A DNA stretch of 64,000 nucleotides from an uncultured Acidobacteriota bacterium (GTDB lineage: Bacteria > Acidobacteriota > Terriglobia > Terriglobales > Acidobacteriaceae), in the NCBI GenBank assembly GCA_903851035.1, contig CAINND010000009.1, positions 23,091 through 87,090 on the forward strand. Reading direction: 5' to 3'. Shown here in pieces: positions 35,378-44,550 of the stretch. The notes beneath the pieces are model-generated. The model ran no database searches. It worked only from the letters and a program-made list of their open reading frames with translations, and was not told the DNA's origin. The position numbers were made by a program, and so were the translations under genes. Numbering within the stretch: the stretch's first letter is position 1; every line of letters starts with the position of its first letter.

Positions 35378-36613
35378 TTAGGAATCTGCCCGCAGGGCTT
35401 CAATGGGATTCAGCCGGGCGGCCTTACGCGCCGGATACACGCCAAAGAACAATCCCACGGCCGTGCTCACGCCCACGGCGGTAATCACTGCGGAAAGCGG
35501 CACGCTCATCGGCATCGGCGTTGTCTTATCCAGAATGATGGCCAGTCCCCAGGCGATGGCGATGCCGATGATGCCGCCCATGGCGCTCATCACGCAGGCC
35601 TCCACCAGGAATTGGCTTAGAATGTCCGAGGTGCGCGCGCCCAGCGATTTCCGTATGCCGATCTCGCGCGTGCGCTCCGTCACCGAGGCCAGCATCACGT
35701 TCATGATGACCACGCCGCCGATGACCAGGAAGATGCTGACAAAGCCCACCATCGCCCCGGCCAGCGTGCCGGTCATGCTCTTCCACAGGTCCATCAGGTT
35801 GTCGGCGCCAAACAGTCCAAAGGTGTCTTCCTGGTTGGGCGCCACATGGCGCCGGGCGCGCATCATGGCCCGTGCCTCTTCCTTGGTCTGCTCCAGCATC
35901 TCCGGAGCCTGCGCCTGAATGTTGATGTGGAAGCTGTCTGTGTGCGAGCCGAACAGCTTGAACCAGGTCTGCACCGGTATGTACACAAAGTTGTCCTGCG
36001 GCTGACCCATCACGCTGCCAATGGGCTTGGCCACACCCACCACTTCAAAATCCTGGCCCTTGATGGTGATGGTGCGGCCAATGGGATCGCTGGACGGAAA
36101 GAGTTTTTTCACCACGTCGGAGCCCAGCATGGCCGTAAAGCTGCGGTGCTCGTTGTCGTTGTCGCTGATGTAGCGGCCGCGCTCGACCTCCTCGGTATCC
36201 ATCTCGCCGATGTTGGCCGTCACGCCGCGCACGCTCACGTCCTCGGCCGATTGTCCGCCGTGGCGCAGAATGTCGCGCTGGGTGCATTGCAGGCCGACGT
36301 TTTTCGGCAGCTTCAGCCCGTCATGCAGCGCCGTGTAGTCGTCATAGGTGAACTGGCGGTTGTGACGCACGGCCTTCACCCAGTCTTCCTCGGTGTTGAT
36401 GATGCCGTAGCGGCCGATGATGAAGACGCCGTTGCCCATGTTGGCCACGCGCTCGGCAATGTAGGCATTCGTGCCGTTTATCAGCGCCACCACCAAAATT
36501 AAAGTGGAGACCGAAAGAATGACGCCCAGCAGCATCAGGAACGAGCGCAGCTTGTGCGTGCGCATCGTCTCCAGGGCAATCAGGGCGGGTTCCTTGATGG
36601 CAAAGCCGAGCAT
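35378..36613 (-). CDS. ABC transporter permease, MacB/FtsX type (second of a pair)
   Basis: A 411-residue protein with the same plan as its downstream neighbour: N-terminal helix (RSFLMLLGVILSVSTLILVV), MacB periplasmic domain, three C-terminal helices, with IMNVMLASVTERTREIGIRK and NPIEALRADS. The ATG at 36613 is preferred over the longer frame because GGGAG precedes it. The two permeases differ in sequence and probably form a heterodimer. The matching ATP-binding subunit must be encoded elsewhere. Confidence 0.92.
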   Translation of the reverse strand: MLGFAIKEPALIALETMRTHKLRSFLMLLGVILSVSTLILVVALINGTNAYIAERVANMGNGVFIIGRYGIINTEEDWVKAVRHNRQFTYDDYTALHDGLKLPKNVGLQCTQRDILRHGGQSAEDVSVRGVTANIGEMDTEEVERGRYISDNDNEHRSFTAMLGSDVVKKLFPSSDPIGRTITIKGQDFEVVGVAKPIGSVMGQPQDNFVYIPVQTWFKLFGSHTDSFHINIQAQAPEMLEQTKEEARAMMRARRHVAPNQEDTFGLFGADNLMDLWKSMTGTLAGAMVGFVSIFLVIGGVVIMNVMLASVTERTREIGIRKSLGARTSDILSQFLVEACVMSAMGGIIGIAIAWGLAIILDKTTPMPMSVPLSAVITAVGVSTAVGLFFGVYPARKAARLNPIEALRADS

Positions 36614-36737
36614 GAGACTCCCACGGGGCCGCAACGGCGGCCACTTCAATTCATACGCAACCGGCAGGGGGAAGGTTCCCGGCAGCTCTTGAAATCCGCC
36701 AAATCAGGATGACGGCAAAACAGACAACTTTATTACG

Positions 36738-38261
36738 TTACTCCAACCGGCACACCATGACCGTGTGGTTTTGCCACGGGCACAAGGCGAGATCAATCCC
36801 CGGCGGAGGCTCGGCGCGTGGGACCACCGTCCAGCCCACGCCAAACTCGCGGTGCAGCAGCACAAAATCCGCGCGGGTAAAGCGGTTGAAGCCATCCAGT
36901 GCATGCACCTCGCGGTGCCAGCGCCCGGCCAGCACGGGAAAGAGCAATGCCACCCCGGGGTCCTTATCCCAGTCTGCCATTTGACTGCGCTCGGCCAGCG
37001 CCCGGAAGCCGTGATAGTCCTCGCCGTGCGTGCTCATGTAATGCGGATCCAGCACAAAGTAGGCATCCACGGGCGTATGGGCCTTTACCCACAGGAAGGC
37101 CTCCACCCAATCGTTGGACGCGCGTCCGTCCGGCAATTCGATGTGCCGCGAACCGGCAAAGGTATCAAACTGCGCGTAGCTCATTGCACCGGCCAGCGGA
37201 AGAAAAAGCACGGCCCAGCGCCACGGCCGATCCTTCAGCGCAAACTCGGCGGCCATGCCACCGGCCAGCAGGATCATCACAATGTAAGTCAGGTGCAGGG
37301 TGCGCAGCGGCTGGTAAGGCGTCAGCCGCTCCATGCTCACTGGAATCGTAATCAGCAACCCCGCGGCAAAGCCAACGCCGGCAAACAACGCCGTGCGCGC
37401 CGCCACCGCCGAGGCCGTAAACAATCCGCGCACGCGTGCCAGCCGCGCCATGCCCATCAGCAACAAGATCGGAGCCACCGCTCCCAGCCATTCGTACCAG
37501 TGCCAGCGCAGCAGGTAGTGCTGCTCGCGGGAGCGGCTGGCCTCCATCCACTCGGCGCTTCCTGGCGCGATGAACATGGCGACGGCCAGCAAGGCCAGGC
37601 AGCCCACGGCTCCCAGCACGGCGCCAAGCCTTACCGAGGGCAGCAGCAGTGTAATGATGAAGATCGCGCCGTAAAAAGCCATCTGCGGATGCATGGTGGC
37701 CGCCAGCGCAATCAGCGCGAAGGCTCCCACGGATCGACGCAGGCCAATGGCTCGCCCCTCCGCGCAGGGCACTACGATGGCCACCGCCCACAGGATCAGC
37801 GCCGTGGCCGGTGTGCGCGGATGCAGATGCTGGTCGGCCAAAAAGATGCAGGTTCCTGCCACGGGCAGGGTCAGCAGAACGGTCACCAGTGCAACGCCGC
37901 CCAGCCGCGCGCGAGCTCCCGGCAATAGCCTGGTGGCCAGCGTCCACAGGGCGGCCAGCAGCAGCAACAGACTCAGCAGGTACAGCACAAATACCGTCGC
38001 ATCCACCGGCGCATGAAATACGCGGGCCAGCGCGGCTACCAGGTCGTCAAACAGCATGGGCTTCGTCTGCGGCTCAAAGAAGATGCGGTCGTGCGGGTAA
38101 AGTGATGGGTCGAGGTGCGCCTTGATGGCCGGCAGGTAGATGGCTTCGTCTTCAATGCCGTAGTGGTATCCGTGGATGCCGACGGCGGCGGCCACCAGCG
38201 CGGTCAGCGTCAACCACTTGCGATTGAGGGCGTTGGCCGCGCTTTGCCAGGGGCTGTTCAT
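36738..38261 (-). CDS. Large multi-pass membrane protein, function unknown
   Basis: A 507-residue protein with about ten membrane helices spread from residue 15 to 375 and a soluble C-terminal part of about 130 residues (WVEAFLWVKAHTPVDAYFVL and later). The general plan, with an acidic first loop (GIEDEAIYLPAIKAHLDP), resembles GT-C type glycosyltransferases and related acidobacterial/planctomycete proteins. No catalytic motif is firm enough to assign a reaction. It is transcribed toward the permease pair but separated by 124 bases. Confidence 0.65.
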   Translation of the reverse strand: MNSPWQSAANALNRKWLTLTALVAAAVGIHGYHYGIEDEAIYLPAIKAHLDPSLYPHDRIFFEPQTKPMLFDDLVAALARVFHAPVDATVFVLYLLSLLLLLAALWTLATRLLPGARARLGGVALVTVLLTLPVAGTCIFLADQHLHPRTPATALILWAVAIVVPCAEGRAIGLRRSVGAFALIALAATMHPQMAFYGAIFIITLLLPSVRLGAVLGAVGCLALLAVAMFIAPGSAEWMEASRSREQHYLLRWHWYEWLGAVAPILLLMGMARLARVRGLFTASAVAARTALFAGVGFAAGLLITIPVSMERLTPYQPLRTLHLTYIVMILLAGGMAAEFALKDRPWRWAVLFLPLAGAMSYAQFDTFAGSRHIELPDGRASNDWVEAFLWVKAHTPVDAYFVLDPHYMSTHGEDYHGFRALAERSQMADWDKDPGVALLFPVLAGRWHREVHALDGFNRFTRADFVLLHREFGVGWTVVPRAEPPPGIDLALCPWQNHTVMVCRLE

Positions 38262-38486
38262 CGTGGGATTGCCTTACGTTAACACGCCGCACTCTGGCGT
38301 CAAAGCGGTGCTGTGCAGGTGCTGTACTGCCGTGCAGAGGCATCCTTCTTGGCACCCCGCTGACGGTTCCCGCACGGGCTGCCGTGTGGTACCGTTAAGC
38401 CAAATGGAGGGCTCCTCAGCCGCGCCGGCCGCGCGGTGGAGTGTGCCGCAAGCCGGGCGCACTGCCCAATCAGGGGAGCACACATC

Positions 38487-41315
38487 ATGTTCGGACTCGG
38501 TTACAGCAAGGAAAAGTCGCGCGCCGCCGCTGAAAAATATCTGCAGCAGAACAAGCTGCCGAATGCCATTGCCGAGTACGAAAAGATACTGAAGGAAGAG
38601 CCGCGCGACCTGGCCATCCTCAACACCGTGGGCGACGTTTACGCCCGCATGGGCCAGAACGAAAAGGCGATTGAGCGCTTCAAGACCGTGGGCGAGGCCT
38701 ACGCCGCCGACGGTTTCGTGCTCAAGGCCATCGCCGTCTATAAGAAGATTACCAAGCTCGACTCCGCCGGGCTGCCATGCATTGAAAAACTCGCCGAACT
38801 CTATCGCAAGCAGGGCATGGTCACCGACGCACGCTCCGCCCTGCTGCAGGCCGCCGACGGCTACGCCCGCAAGGGACAGAACGCCCAGACGTTGCGCCTG
38901 CTCAAGCAACTGGTCCTCTTCGATCCTGAAAACGTGCAGGTCATCACTCGCGCAGCCGACCTGATGAGCCAGGGCGGCGAGCCCGAGCAGGCCCGCCAGA
39001 TGCTGCTGCAAACGGCCACCACGCTGGTCGAGCGCCACGCCTTTGACCCGGCGCAGAAGATTCTCGAACGCCTCCTCCTGGTGGACCGCAACAACACGCA
39101 CGCACTGGAACTGCGCGCCCAGGTCACCTACGAGCTGGGTGACTACCCCAAGGCCATCGAATTTTACGAGGCGCTGCCCGACCTGGACAGCCGTCCCGAC
39201 GCTCTGCGCACCCTGCTCGATGCCCAACTCCACCAGGGCAACCTGGAGGAGTCCGCGATGCTGGCGCGCAAGCTGCTCAGCGTGCATCAGGATGCCACGG
39301 GCATCATCCGCCTGGCCGACCGTTTTTATAAGGATAACGAGACGCTCCGCGTTCTGGAACTCTACAGCGAGTTCTTTGATCCCGCTCTGCGTGCCAACCA
39401 TGATGAAGTCGTCGCCCATCTGGAAGGCGCCGTCTCCCGCGTGCGCAACAACCCCGATGCCTTGCAGACCATCTACACCCTGCTGCGCCGCGCCGGCGAA
39501 ACCTCCATGATCGCCGAGGTTCTGGAGCTGATGGCGCATGCCGCCGTGCAGGCCAATCAGTTGGAGCGCGCCCGCGACGCCTACAAGGAACTGATCGAGC
39601 TGGAGCCGGACAACAACGCGCACGTGCAGGGCTATCGCCAGGTGTGCGCCCTCATGGGCCCCGGCGGCGGCGCACCACCGCCTGCCGCAGCGCCGGCCGC
39701 GGCCGAGGAGCCCCGCACCCTGGCCGACTATGTGCTGGCCGAGGGGCCGGACCTGCCAACGCAGAACTACCCTCCCGAGGTCGAAGAACACATCCAGGCC
39801 GCGCTCACCGAGTCCGAACTCTGCGAGAGCTTTTCCAGCAAGACCAAGGGCGTAACCGCCCTGGAAGCCGCGCTGCAGGTGGCGCCGGACGACCTCCGCC
39901 TGAACCGCGCGCTGGCCGTCTTCTACACCCAGGTGGGACAAAAATCCCTGGCCACCCGCTGTTATGCCACCATGCACCGCGTGCTGGAGCTGATGGGTGA
40001 AAGCGAGGCTGCCAGCTTCTATTGCGAGATGGCCGGCGCCGGGCAAACCACCACGTGGGAGGCCAAGAGCGGCGAGTTTACCGCCAGCGAGTTTGAGATG
40101 AAGCCCGAGGCCGCGGCCCAGGGTACGGCCGAGGAGATTGACCTCAGCGGTGAGTGGGAGAGCGTCTGGCAGGTCGACGAGCCGAAGCCGGAGCCCGCCG
40201 CCGAAGTCCCGCCCGGCGTCAACGTCAATGACATGCTGGTAGAGGCGCGCTTTTGCCTGGACCGCAAGATTATCTCCGAGGCCGAGTCGCTGGTGGCGCG
40301 CATTGCCGCCGTTGCGCCCAACCATCCCGAACTGCCCGTGCTGCGCGCCCGTCTGCAGGAGGCGGTTGCCGGTCCTAAGTCGGCGACGCCGCTCCCGGCC
40401 CAGCCCGCCTATCAGCCTGTGGAGGTCATTGAGGTTGGTTCACCAACTCTTTCCACGCCGCCCATGCCGCCGCCACCGCGCCCGGCCGTTGCGCCCACGC
40501 TTAACTCTTTAGCCGCAGAGCTCGATGCCGAACTGGGGGATGGCTTTACGCCCGCCCCGCGCTCGCCGGTTTCGCCAATGCCGCCGCGCATGGCTCCTCC
40601 GGCAGCCGTTCCACCGGCAGCGGCACAGCCGCCCGCCGCCTGGAGCCAGCCGCAGCAGCCCAACTACGCTCCTCCAGCTCCTCCGGCGTATGCACAGCCG
40701 CCCGCCTATGCCGCGCCGCAGGGTTATCCGCCTGCGCCGCCACAGGCGTATCCCGGCTATCCGCCGCCGCCATATCCGCCAGCGCCGGGTTATCCCGCTC
40801 CCTATGCGGCACAGCCCGCGGCAGCCCCTGCGCCGTCGCCCATGCCGCCCGTGGAGCCCAACGTCTTCGGCAACCTGCTACAGGATTTCGAGCGCGAGTT
40901 GGAGGACACCTCCGAAACCGGCGGCGAAGATCCCGAGTCGCACTTTAATCTCGGCATCGCCTTCCGCGAAATGGGACTGCTCGACGAGGCCATCGGCGAA
41001 TTCCAGAAGGTCTGCCGCCTGGATGCCCGTCGCCTGGGTTCGGTGCGGGCTCAGCAGGCTTACATCTGGCTGGCCACCTGCTTTGTGGAGAAGGGTGTGC
41101 CGGAGGCGGCCATTAACTGGTATCAGCGTGCATTGGAAATCGCTCCCAACGAGGAGTCGCGCGTTGCCGTTACCTACGAGCTGGCCAGCGCCTACGAATC
41201 TGCCGGACGCAAGCGCGAGGCCCTCGAACGCTTCATGGAGGTTTACGGCACCAACATCGACTACCGCGACGTGGCTGGCCGCATCCGCGAGCTGCGCGCC
41301 TCCGTTCCGGTATAG
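38487..41315 (+). CDS. Tetratricopeptide-repeat protein with proline-rich linker
   Basis: A 942-residue cytoplasmic protein. Residues about 10-400 are TPR-like helical hairpins (for example AIAEYEKILKEEPRDLAILN). A middle part follows, then a linker of about 140 residues very rich in Pro, Ala and Tyr with repeated PPAYA, PPQAY and YPPPP units, and a C-terminal TPR block (HFNLGIAFREMGLLDEAIGE). The ATG at 38487 follows GGGGAG. The layout suggests a scaffold that joins partners at both ends. No partner genes are evident; the next two genes are a small membrane protein and a LOG protein. Confidence 0.85.
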   Translation: MFGLGYSKEKSRAAAEKYLQQNKLPNAIAEYEKILKEEPRDLAILNTVGDVYARMGQNEKAIERFKTVGEAYAADGFVLKAIAVYKKITKLDSAGLPCIEKLAELYRKQGMVTDARSALLQAADGYARKGQNAQTLRLLKQLVLFDPENVQVITRAADLMSQGGEPEQARQMLLQTATTLVERHAFDPAQKILERLLLVDRNNTHALELRAQVTYELGDYPKAIEFYEALPDLDSRPDALRTLLDAQLHQGNLEESAMLARKLLSVHQDATGIIRLADRFYKDNETLRVLELYSEFFDPALRANHDEVVAHLEGAVSRVRNNPDALQTIYTLLRRAGETSMIAEVLELMAHAAVQANQLERARDAYKELIELEPDNNAHVQGYRQVCALMGPGGGAPPPAAAPAAAEEPRTLADYVLAEGPDLPTQNYPPEVEEHIQAALTESELCESFSSKTKGVTALEAALQVAPDDLRLNRALAVFYTQVGQKSLATRCYATMHRVLELMGESEAASFYCEMAGAGQTTTWEAKSGEFTASEFEMKPEAAAQGTAEEIDLSGEWESVWQVDEPKPEPAAEVPPGVNVNDMLVEARFCLDRKIISEAESLVARIAAVAPNHPELPVLRARLQEAVAGPKSATPLPAQPAYQPVEVIEVGSPTLSTPPMPPPPRPAVAPTLNSLAAELDAELGDGFTPAPRSPVSPMPPRMAPPAAVPPAAAQPPAAWSQPQQPNYAPPAPPAYAQPPAYAAPQGYPPAPPQAYPGYPPPPYPPAPGYPAPYAAQPAAAPAPSPMPPVEPNVFGNLLQDFERELEDTSETGGEDPESHFNLGIAFREMGLLDEAIGEFQKVCRLDARRLGSVRAQQAYIWLATCFVEKGVPEAAINWYQRALEIAPNEESRVAVTYELASAYESAGRKREALERFMEVYGTNIDYRDVAGRIRELRASVPV

Positions 41316-41488
41316 CCGTTTCCGTCCGGGCCTGAGCCTGTGCTTTTTCCACCATTTCCCCCGCCGCCGGGTTCTGCCCGGGCCGGCTTCAGCGTAGAAT
41401 CGAAGGGCTGCATGCGGGAGCAGGGTTCGCCCTGGCTACCCGTAACTGCAACAGCACCATACCTTTCAGGGACCTTTTTGTATCCGCG

Positions 41489-41806
41489 ATGGCCGTCGAA
41501 CCGCTGCACCAGATTCCGCCTCCGATTGTGACTGGCCCTTACGGCGCCCGGCCTCCCGCGCATCCTCCGGTGTGGGCGCAGCGTCTATTGCTGGTGGTGG
41601 AGGTGGCGGTGGCCATCTGGGCCGGCCTGCTGGTGATGGTGCTGCCCTGGACGCGCCTGTGGACGCAGAATCCGCTGCTGATGCACTGGCCCATGGTGCG
41701 CCTGGTGCTGGCCAGCAGCTTTGTCCGCGGAGCCATTAGCGGCATCGGTCTGGTGGACGTCTGGATGGGTTTCTCCGACGCCCTGCATTACCGCGACCTG
41801 CACTAA
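41489..41806 (+). CDS. Small membrane protein, conserved-looking, function unknown
   Basis: A 105-residue protein with a proline-rich N-terminus and two membrane segments (RLLLVVEVAVAIWAGLLVMV and about residues 70-92). The ATG at 41489 is used. It lies between the TPR gene and the LOG gene on the same strand with short gaps. I do not recognise a named family. Confidence 0.65.
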   Translation: MAVEPLHQIPPPIVTGPYGARPPAHPPVWAQRLLLVVEVAVAIWAGLLVMVLPWTRLWTQNPLLMHWPMVRLVLASSFVRGAISGIGLVDVWMGFSDALHYRDLH

Positions 41807-41843
41807 AGGTTGCAAGCCAATCAATTTCCGGTAAGGGGCAACC

Positions 41844-42746
41844 ATGACGGAACCTATCAAGCCTGTATCGCGCCGCGCGCCGCTGGCCTATGAAAACGAC
41901 TTCTTCCTCAACGGCCCCGATGGCCGCCCCCTGCGCATCCTCTCCGAATACGCTGAACCCCTTGCCCGCTTCCGCCGCGCAAAAATTCAGGACACCGTCG
42001 TCTTCTTCGGCTCGGCCCGCATCCGCAGCCTGGATACCGCCGAGCACAGCGTCGAGTTGATCGAGCGTGATGTGCTGGAGCAGGCCGACGCGGCCACGCC
42101 TGACGCCGAACTCGGGCTGCAACAGCACCGAGCCATGGTTGGCGTGGAGATGGCGCATTACTACGAGGATGCTCGAAAGCTCTCTCACCTGCTCACCAGT
42201 TGGTCGCGCACCTTGCAGGGCAAGCGCCACCGCTTCGTTGTCACCACCGGCGGTGGCCCGGGCATTATGGAGGCGGCCAACCGCGGCGCCTACGAGGCTG
42301 GCGGCAAAACCATCGGCCTCAACATCGCGCTGCCCTTTGAGCAGGTGCCCAACCCTTACATCACGCCGGAGCTCAACTTCGAGTTCCACTACTTCTTCAT
42401 GCGCAAGCTCTGGTTCGCCTACCTGGCCAAGGCGCTGGTGGTCTTTCCCGGCGGCTTTGGAACGATGGATGAGATGTTCGAGATCATGACCCTGGCGCAG
42501 ACCGAAAAAATGGCGAAGAAGATGACCGTCCTGCTCTACGGCGAGGAGTATTGGCGCAAGGTGGTCAACCTGGAGGCGCTGGCCGAATATGGCACCATCT
42601 CGCCCAAGGACCTCAACCTCTTCCAGTTCGTCAACACCCCGGAGACGGCCTTCGAAATCCTCAAGGAGAACCTGACGCGCGACCACCTGCAATCGCCACC
42701 GCGCGCCCCGCGCCACCAGCCGGAAATCGCCGTCACAAGGCTGTAG
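41844..42746 (+). CDS. LOG family protein (nucleotide 5'-monophosphate phosphoribohydrolase-like)
   Basis: A 300-residue Rossmann-fold protein of the LOG/TIGR00730 group, often misnamed lysine decarboxylase. The diagnostic motif FPGGFGTMDE is at residues 201-210 with catalytic Glu210, and the TTGGGPGIMEAANRGAYEAG segment forms the nucleotide site. Known members cleave cytokinin ribotides or other NMPs to base and ribose 5-phosphate. It is longer than the shortest LOG proteins. AGGGG precedes the ATG at 41844. Confidence 0.9.
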   Translation: MTEPIKPVSRRAPLAYENDFFLNGPDGRPLRILSEYAEPLARFRRAKIQDTVVFFGSARIRSLDTAEHSVELIERDVLEQADAATPDAELGLQQHRAMVGVEMAHYYEDARKLSHLLTSWSRTLQGKRHRFVVTTGGGPGIMEAANRGAYEAGGKTIGLNIALPFEQVPNPYITPELNFEFHYFFMRKLWFAYLAKALVVFPGGFGTMDEMFEIMTLAQTEKMAKKMTVLLYGEEYWRKVVNLEALAEYGTISPKDLNLFQFVNTPETAFEILKENLTRDHLQSPPRAPRHQPEIAVTRL

Positions 42747-42798
42747 CCGTGACATGGATATTTCTTTGAATGATCTGAATCTCCACAACGTCTGATGC

Positions 42799-42821
42799 CC
42801 TGCGAATATTGCGTTCGCAGG
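42799..42821 (+). other. Hairpin after the LOG gene
   Basis: Perfect eight-base arms CCTGCGAA (42799-42806) and TTCGCAGG (42814-42821) with a seven-base loop and no T-run. It may act as a transcript end for the LOG gene. Confidence 0.4.
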
Positions 42822-42925
42822 AACGCTTCTGCCGTGCAATTCCACGGCTCTGGTCAATTTGGCTCAGCGTCTTCGCGGTAAATCCTGCATTCTTAATCGT
42901 GTTAGCAGGAACGGAGACTCATTCC

Positions 42926-43210
42926 ATGAGCACGGTGGACAAAAGCCAGCCAAACAAGCCGGAATTTAATGTAATTGGATTGCAAAATGCCGTGCTCTGT
43001 GCCGATTGCGAAGTTATCAGCGAAAGCAAACATGACATCTGTCGTGTCTGCGGGAGCGTCTCTCTCTTGAGCCTGTCTGGTGTTCTGGGTGGCACACTGC
43101 CGGTGCTGCGGGCGCAATTGGTGGATGCGCGCGAACCCACTTTCAAGAAGACTCTTTTCCCTTTGCGCCGCCGCATGCCCCACACGCAAGCGCGCAGAGC
43201 CATAGCGTAG
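42926..43210 (+). CDS. Small zinc-ribbon-like protein
   Basis: A 94-residue protein with one CxxC...CxxC pair: VLCADCEVISESKHDICRVC. This spacing fits a zinc ribbon. The C-terminal 40 residues are basic and show no domain. The ATG at 42926 follows CGGAG. It lies at the left border of the region with palindromic elements; copy A starts 14 bases after its stop. Function unknown. Confidence 0.65.
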   Translation: MSTVDKSQPNKPEFNVIGLQNAVLCADCEVISESKHDICRVCGSVSLLSLSGVLGGTLPVLRAQLVDAREPTFKKTLFPLRRRMPHTQARRAIA

Positions 43211-43224
43211 CCCCGGGGGTCAAT

Positions 43225-43350
43225 ACTGGGCGGGTGGCCCACCTTACAAATAACTAAAAGATATGGTGCCCCATGTCTGGCCCGCGTTTGGTCAGACATG
43301 GACACCCTCAGAGTGATAATTGAATGCTAGAGGTGGGCCACCAGCCCAGT
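43225..43350. repeat. MITE-like palindromic element, full copy A (126 bp)
   Basis: The ends are inverted repeats of 20 bases with one mismatch: ACTGGGCGGGTGGCCCACCT at 43225 and the complement of AGGTGGGCCACCAGCCCAGT at 43331. The centre holds a second inverted repeat, CCATGTCTGGCC (43271-43282) and GGTCAGACATGG (43290-43301). The right half CAGAGTGATAATTGAA is shared with copy B. No coding capacity. It lies between convergent genes, its right end eight bases from a stop codon. Confidence 0.85.
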
Positions 43351-43357
43351 CCCCCTT

Positions 43358-43891
43358 TTATTTGGTTTCGACTGGCATACGACGGGCCAAATTAGTCGCC
43401 AGTTTCTGTCCAGCGATGATCATTTCTTTTTCTTGATTCGATTTTGATCGGGCCACTCCAGGTTTAACGCTGGTAGACCATAGCTCGGCCCTAGTCTGAG
43501 CCTCATAGACCACGAGGGTAAGTTGCCCACTGAAAGCTTGGCCACTGAAAATGGTCGTCTGGTTCGTATAGCTGTTTGTTGTAGCAAAGACTCTTGAGCC
43601 GTGATCGGTCACGCCGTACGTGACCTCCATGACTAGGTCTGCATTTTCGGCTCTATCGGTCAGTTCGTATCGTCCCCACGTTTTCATCTGAGAATAGAAA
43701 GCATCGAAGGCCAGATCATAGCCGCCCTCTACGGTGTGTGCTGTCGCGCCGACACCTTTCAGGATGAAAACCTTCTTTGCCGTTATTACTTGTGTGGGAA
43801 GAGGGGCAAGTGGGACATCTTTCCTGCCCTTCGCTACGGCAGACAATGACAGCGAATAGATGAGCAGGAGTGCGAGAATTGTACGTTGCAT
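43358..43891 (-). CDS. Secreted protein of unknown function
   Basis: A 177-residue protein with a signal peptide (LALLLIYSLSLSAVAKG) and a mixed beta/alpha mature domain. Features seen are the segment ENADLVMEVTYGV, a strand-rich QLTLVVYEAQTRAELWSTSV and a C-terminal helix. The general pattern is shared with many acidobacterial secreted proteins of unknown role. GC is lower than in the flanking regions. It is bracketed by element copies A and B. Confidence 0.7.
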   Translation of the reverse strand: MQRTILALLLIYSLSLSAVAKGRKDVPLAPLPTQVITAKKVFILKGVGATAHTVEGGYDLAFDAFYSQMKTWGRYELTDRAENADLVMEVTYGVTDHGSRVFATTNSYTNQTTIFSGQAFSGQLTLVVYEAQTRAELWSTSVKPGVARSKSNQEKEMIIAGQKLATNLARRMPVETK

Positions 43892-43972
43892 TGTTTAGAC
43901 CTTGTGGTACTGGACTTGAGGGTTGTGACCTTCCCCCATTTTCCGCATGGTGATTTTACAACTTAACCTATC

Positions 43973-44093
43973 GGCAAGTGGCCCACGTTACGCATAAGTA
44001 GAATAAATACTGGTGCCCGCGTCTGGCCAAATATAGGCCAGATATGGGACACCTTCAGAGTGATAATTGAAGGCTAGAGGTGGGCCAGCAGCC
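43973..44093. repeat. MITE-like palindromic element, full copy B (121 bp)
   Basis: Same plan as copy A: left end AGTGGCCCACGTTACG, central inverted repeat GTCTGGCC (44021-44028) with GGCCAGAT (44036-44043), right part CAGAGTGATAATTGAAGGCT and end AGGTGGGCCAGCAGCC. It sits between two divergent genes, so it is not simply a terminator. Confidence 0.85.
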
Positions 44094-44133
44094 AATGAAC
44101 GGAAAGACCACTACCAATAAAGCAGGGGACAAC

Positions 44134-44469
44134 ATGAAGCACAGAATCTCATTAGCAGCCGTACTGCTGCTGGGGCTAGGTACTATCGCCTCGGCTCAAT
44201 CGATGCAGACCCACATCAGCCTTACTCCACGTTCAAATGTATCCACTTCTGAAGTGGGCAAAGAGTTAGACCACTACTGCCCCGCAGTCATTCTCACGGA
44301 TGACGCCCAGAGAGCAGACTACCAGTTAGAGGCGTGGAATACCGGAGCTGGGCCGGGGCGTAAGCCTTACAAATTCACAATATTCAAGAATGGTGACCGC
44401 GTGTTCTCCACCGAGACTAGTGGCTTGGCGGGTGCCGTGAAGAATGTCTGCGGCTTCATCAAGAAATAG
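44134..44469 (+). CDS. Small secreted protein of unknown function
   Basis: A 111-residue protein with a clear signal peptide (ISLAAVLLLGLGTIASAQS) and a mature part of about 90 residues with two cysteines (HYCPAVIL and KNVCGFIKK) that could form a disulfide. The segment RADYQLEAWNTGAG and KFTIFKNGDRVFSTET suggest a small beta sandwich. GGGGA precedes the ATG at 44134. It lies between element copies B and C and has lower GC than the window. Confidence 0.7.
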   Translation: MKHRISLAAVLLLGLGTIASAQSMQTHISLTPRSNVSTSEVGKELDHYCPAVILTDDAQRADYQLEAWNTGAGPGRKPYKFTIFKNGDRVFSTETSGLAGAVKNVCGFIKK

Positions 44470-44497
44470 ACAGCATCCGCATCAACGTTTCCACTTG

Positions 44498-44550
44498 TTG
44501 CCCATCTCACTATTCACTCAATTTGAGGCTAGAGGTGGACCAACAGCCTA
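44498..44550. repeat. Deletion derivative of the palindromic element (copy C)
   Basis: The right end GAGGCTAGAGGTGGACCAAC and AGCC is kept and a degenerate left end TTGTTGCCCATCTCACTA lies directly before it; the central hairpin is missing. The right end abuts the stop codon of the Cys-rich gene. Confidence 0.6.

Noticed and set aside
34040..35620. Plus-strand open frame of 526 codons across the permease genes
   Set aside because: It spans two unrelated minus-strand genes and encodes a His/Gln-rich nonsense protein.
38274..40325. Antisense open frame of 683 codons across the TPR gene
   Set aside because: Shadow frame; the plus strand has TPR repeats, a good ribosome binding site and the proline linker.
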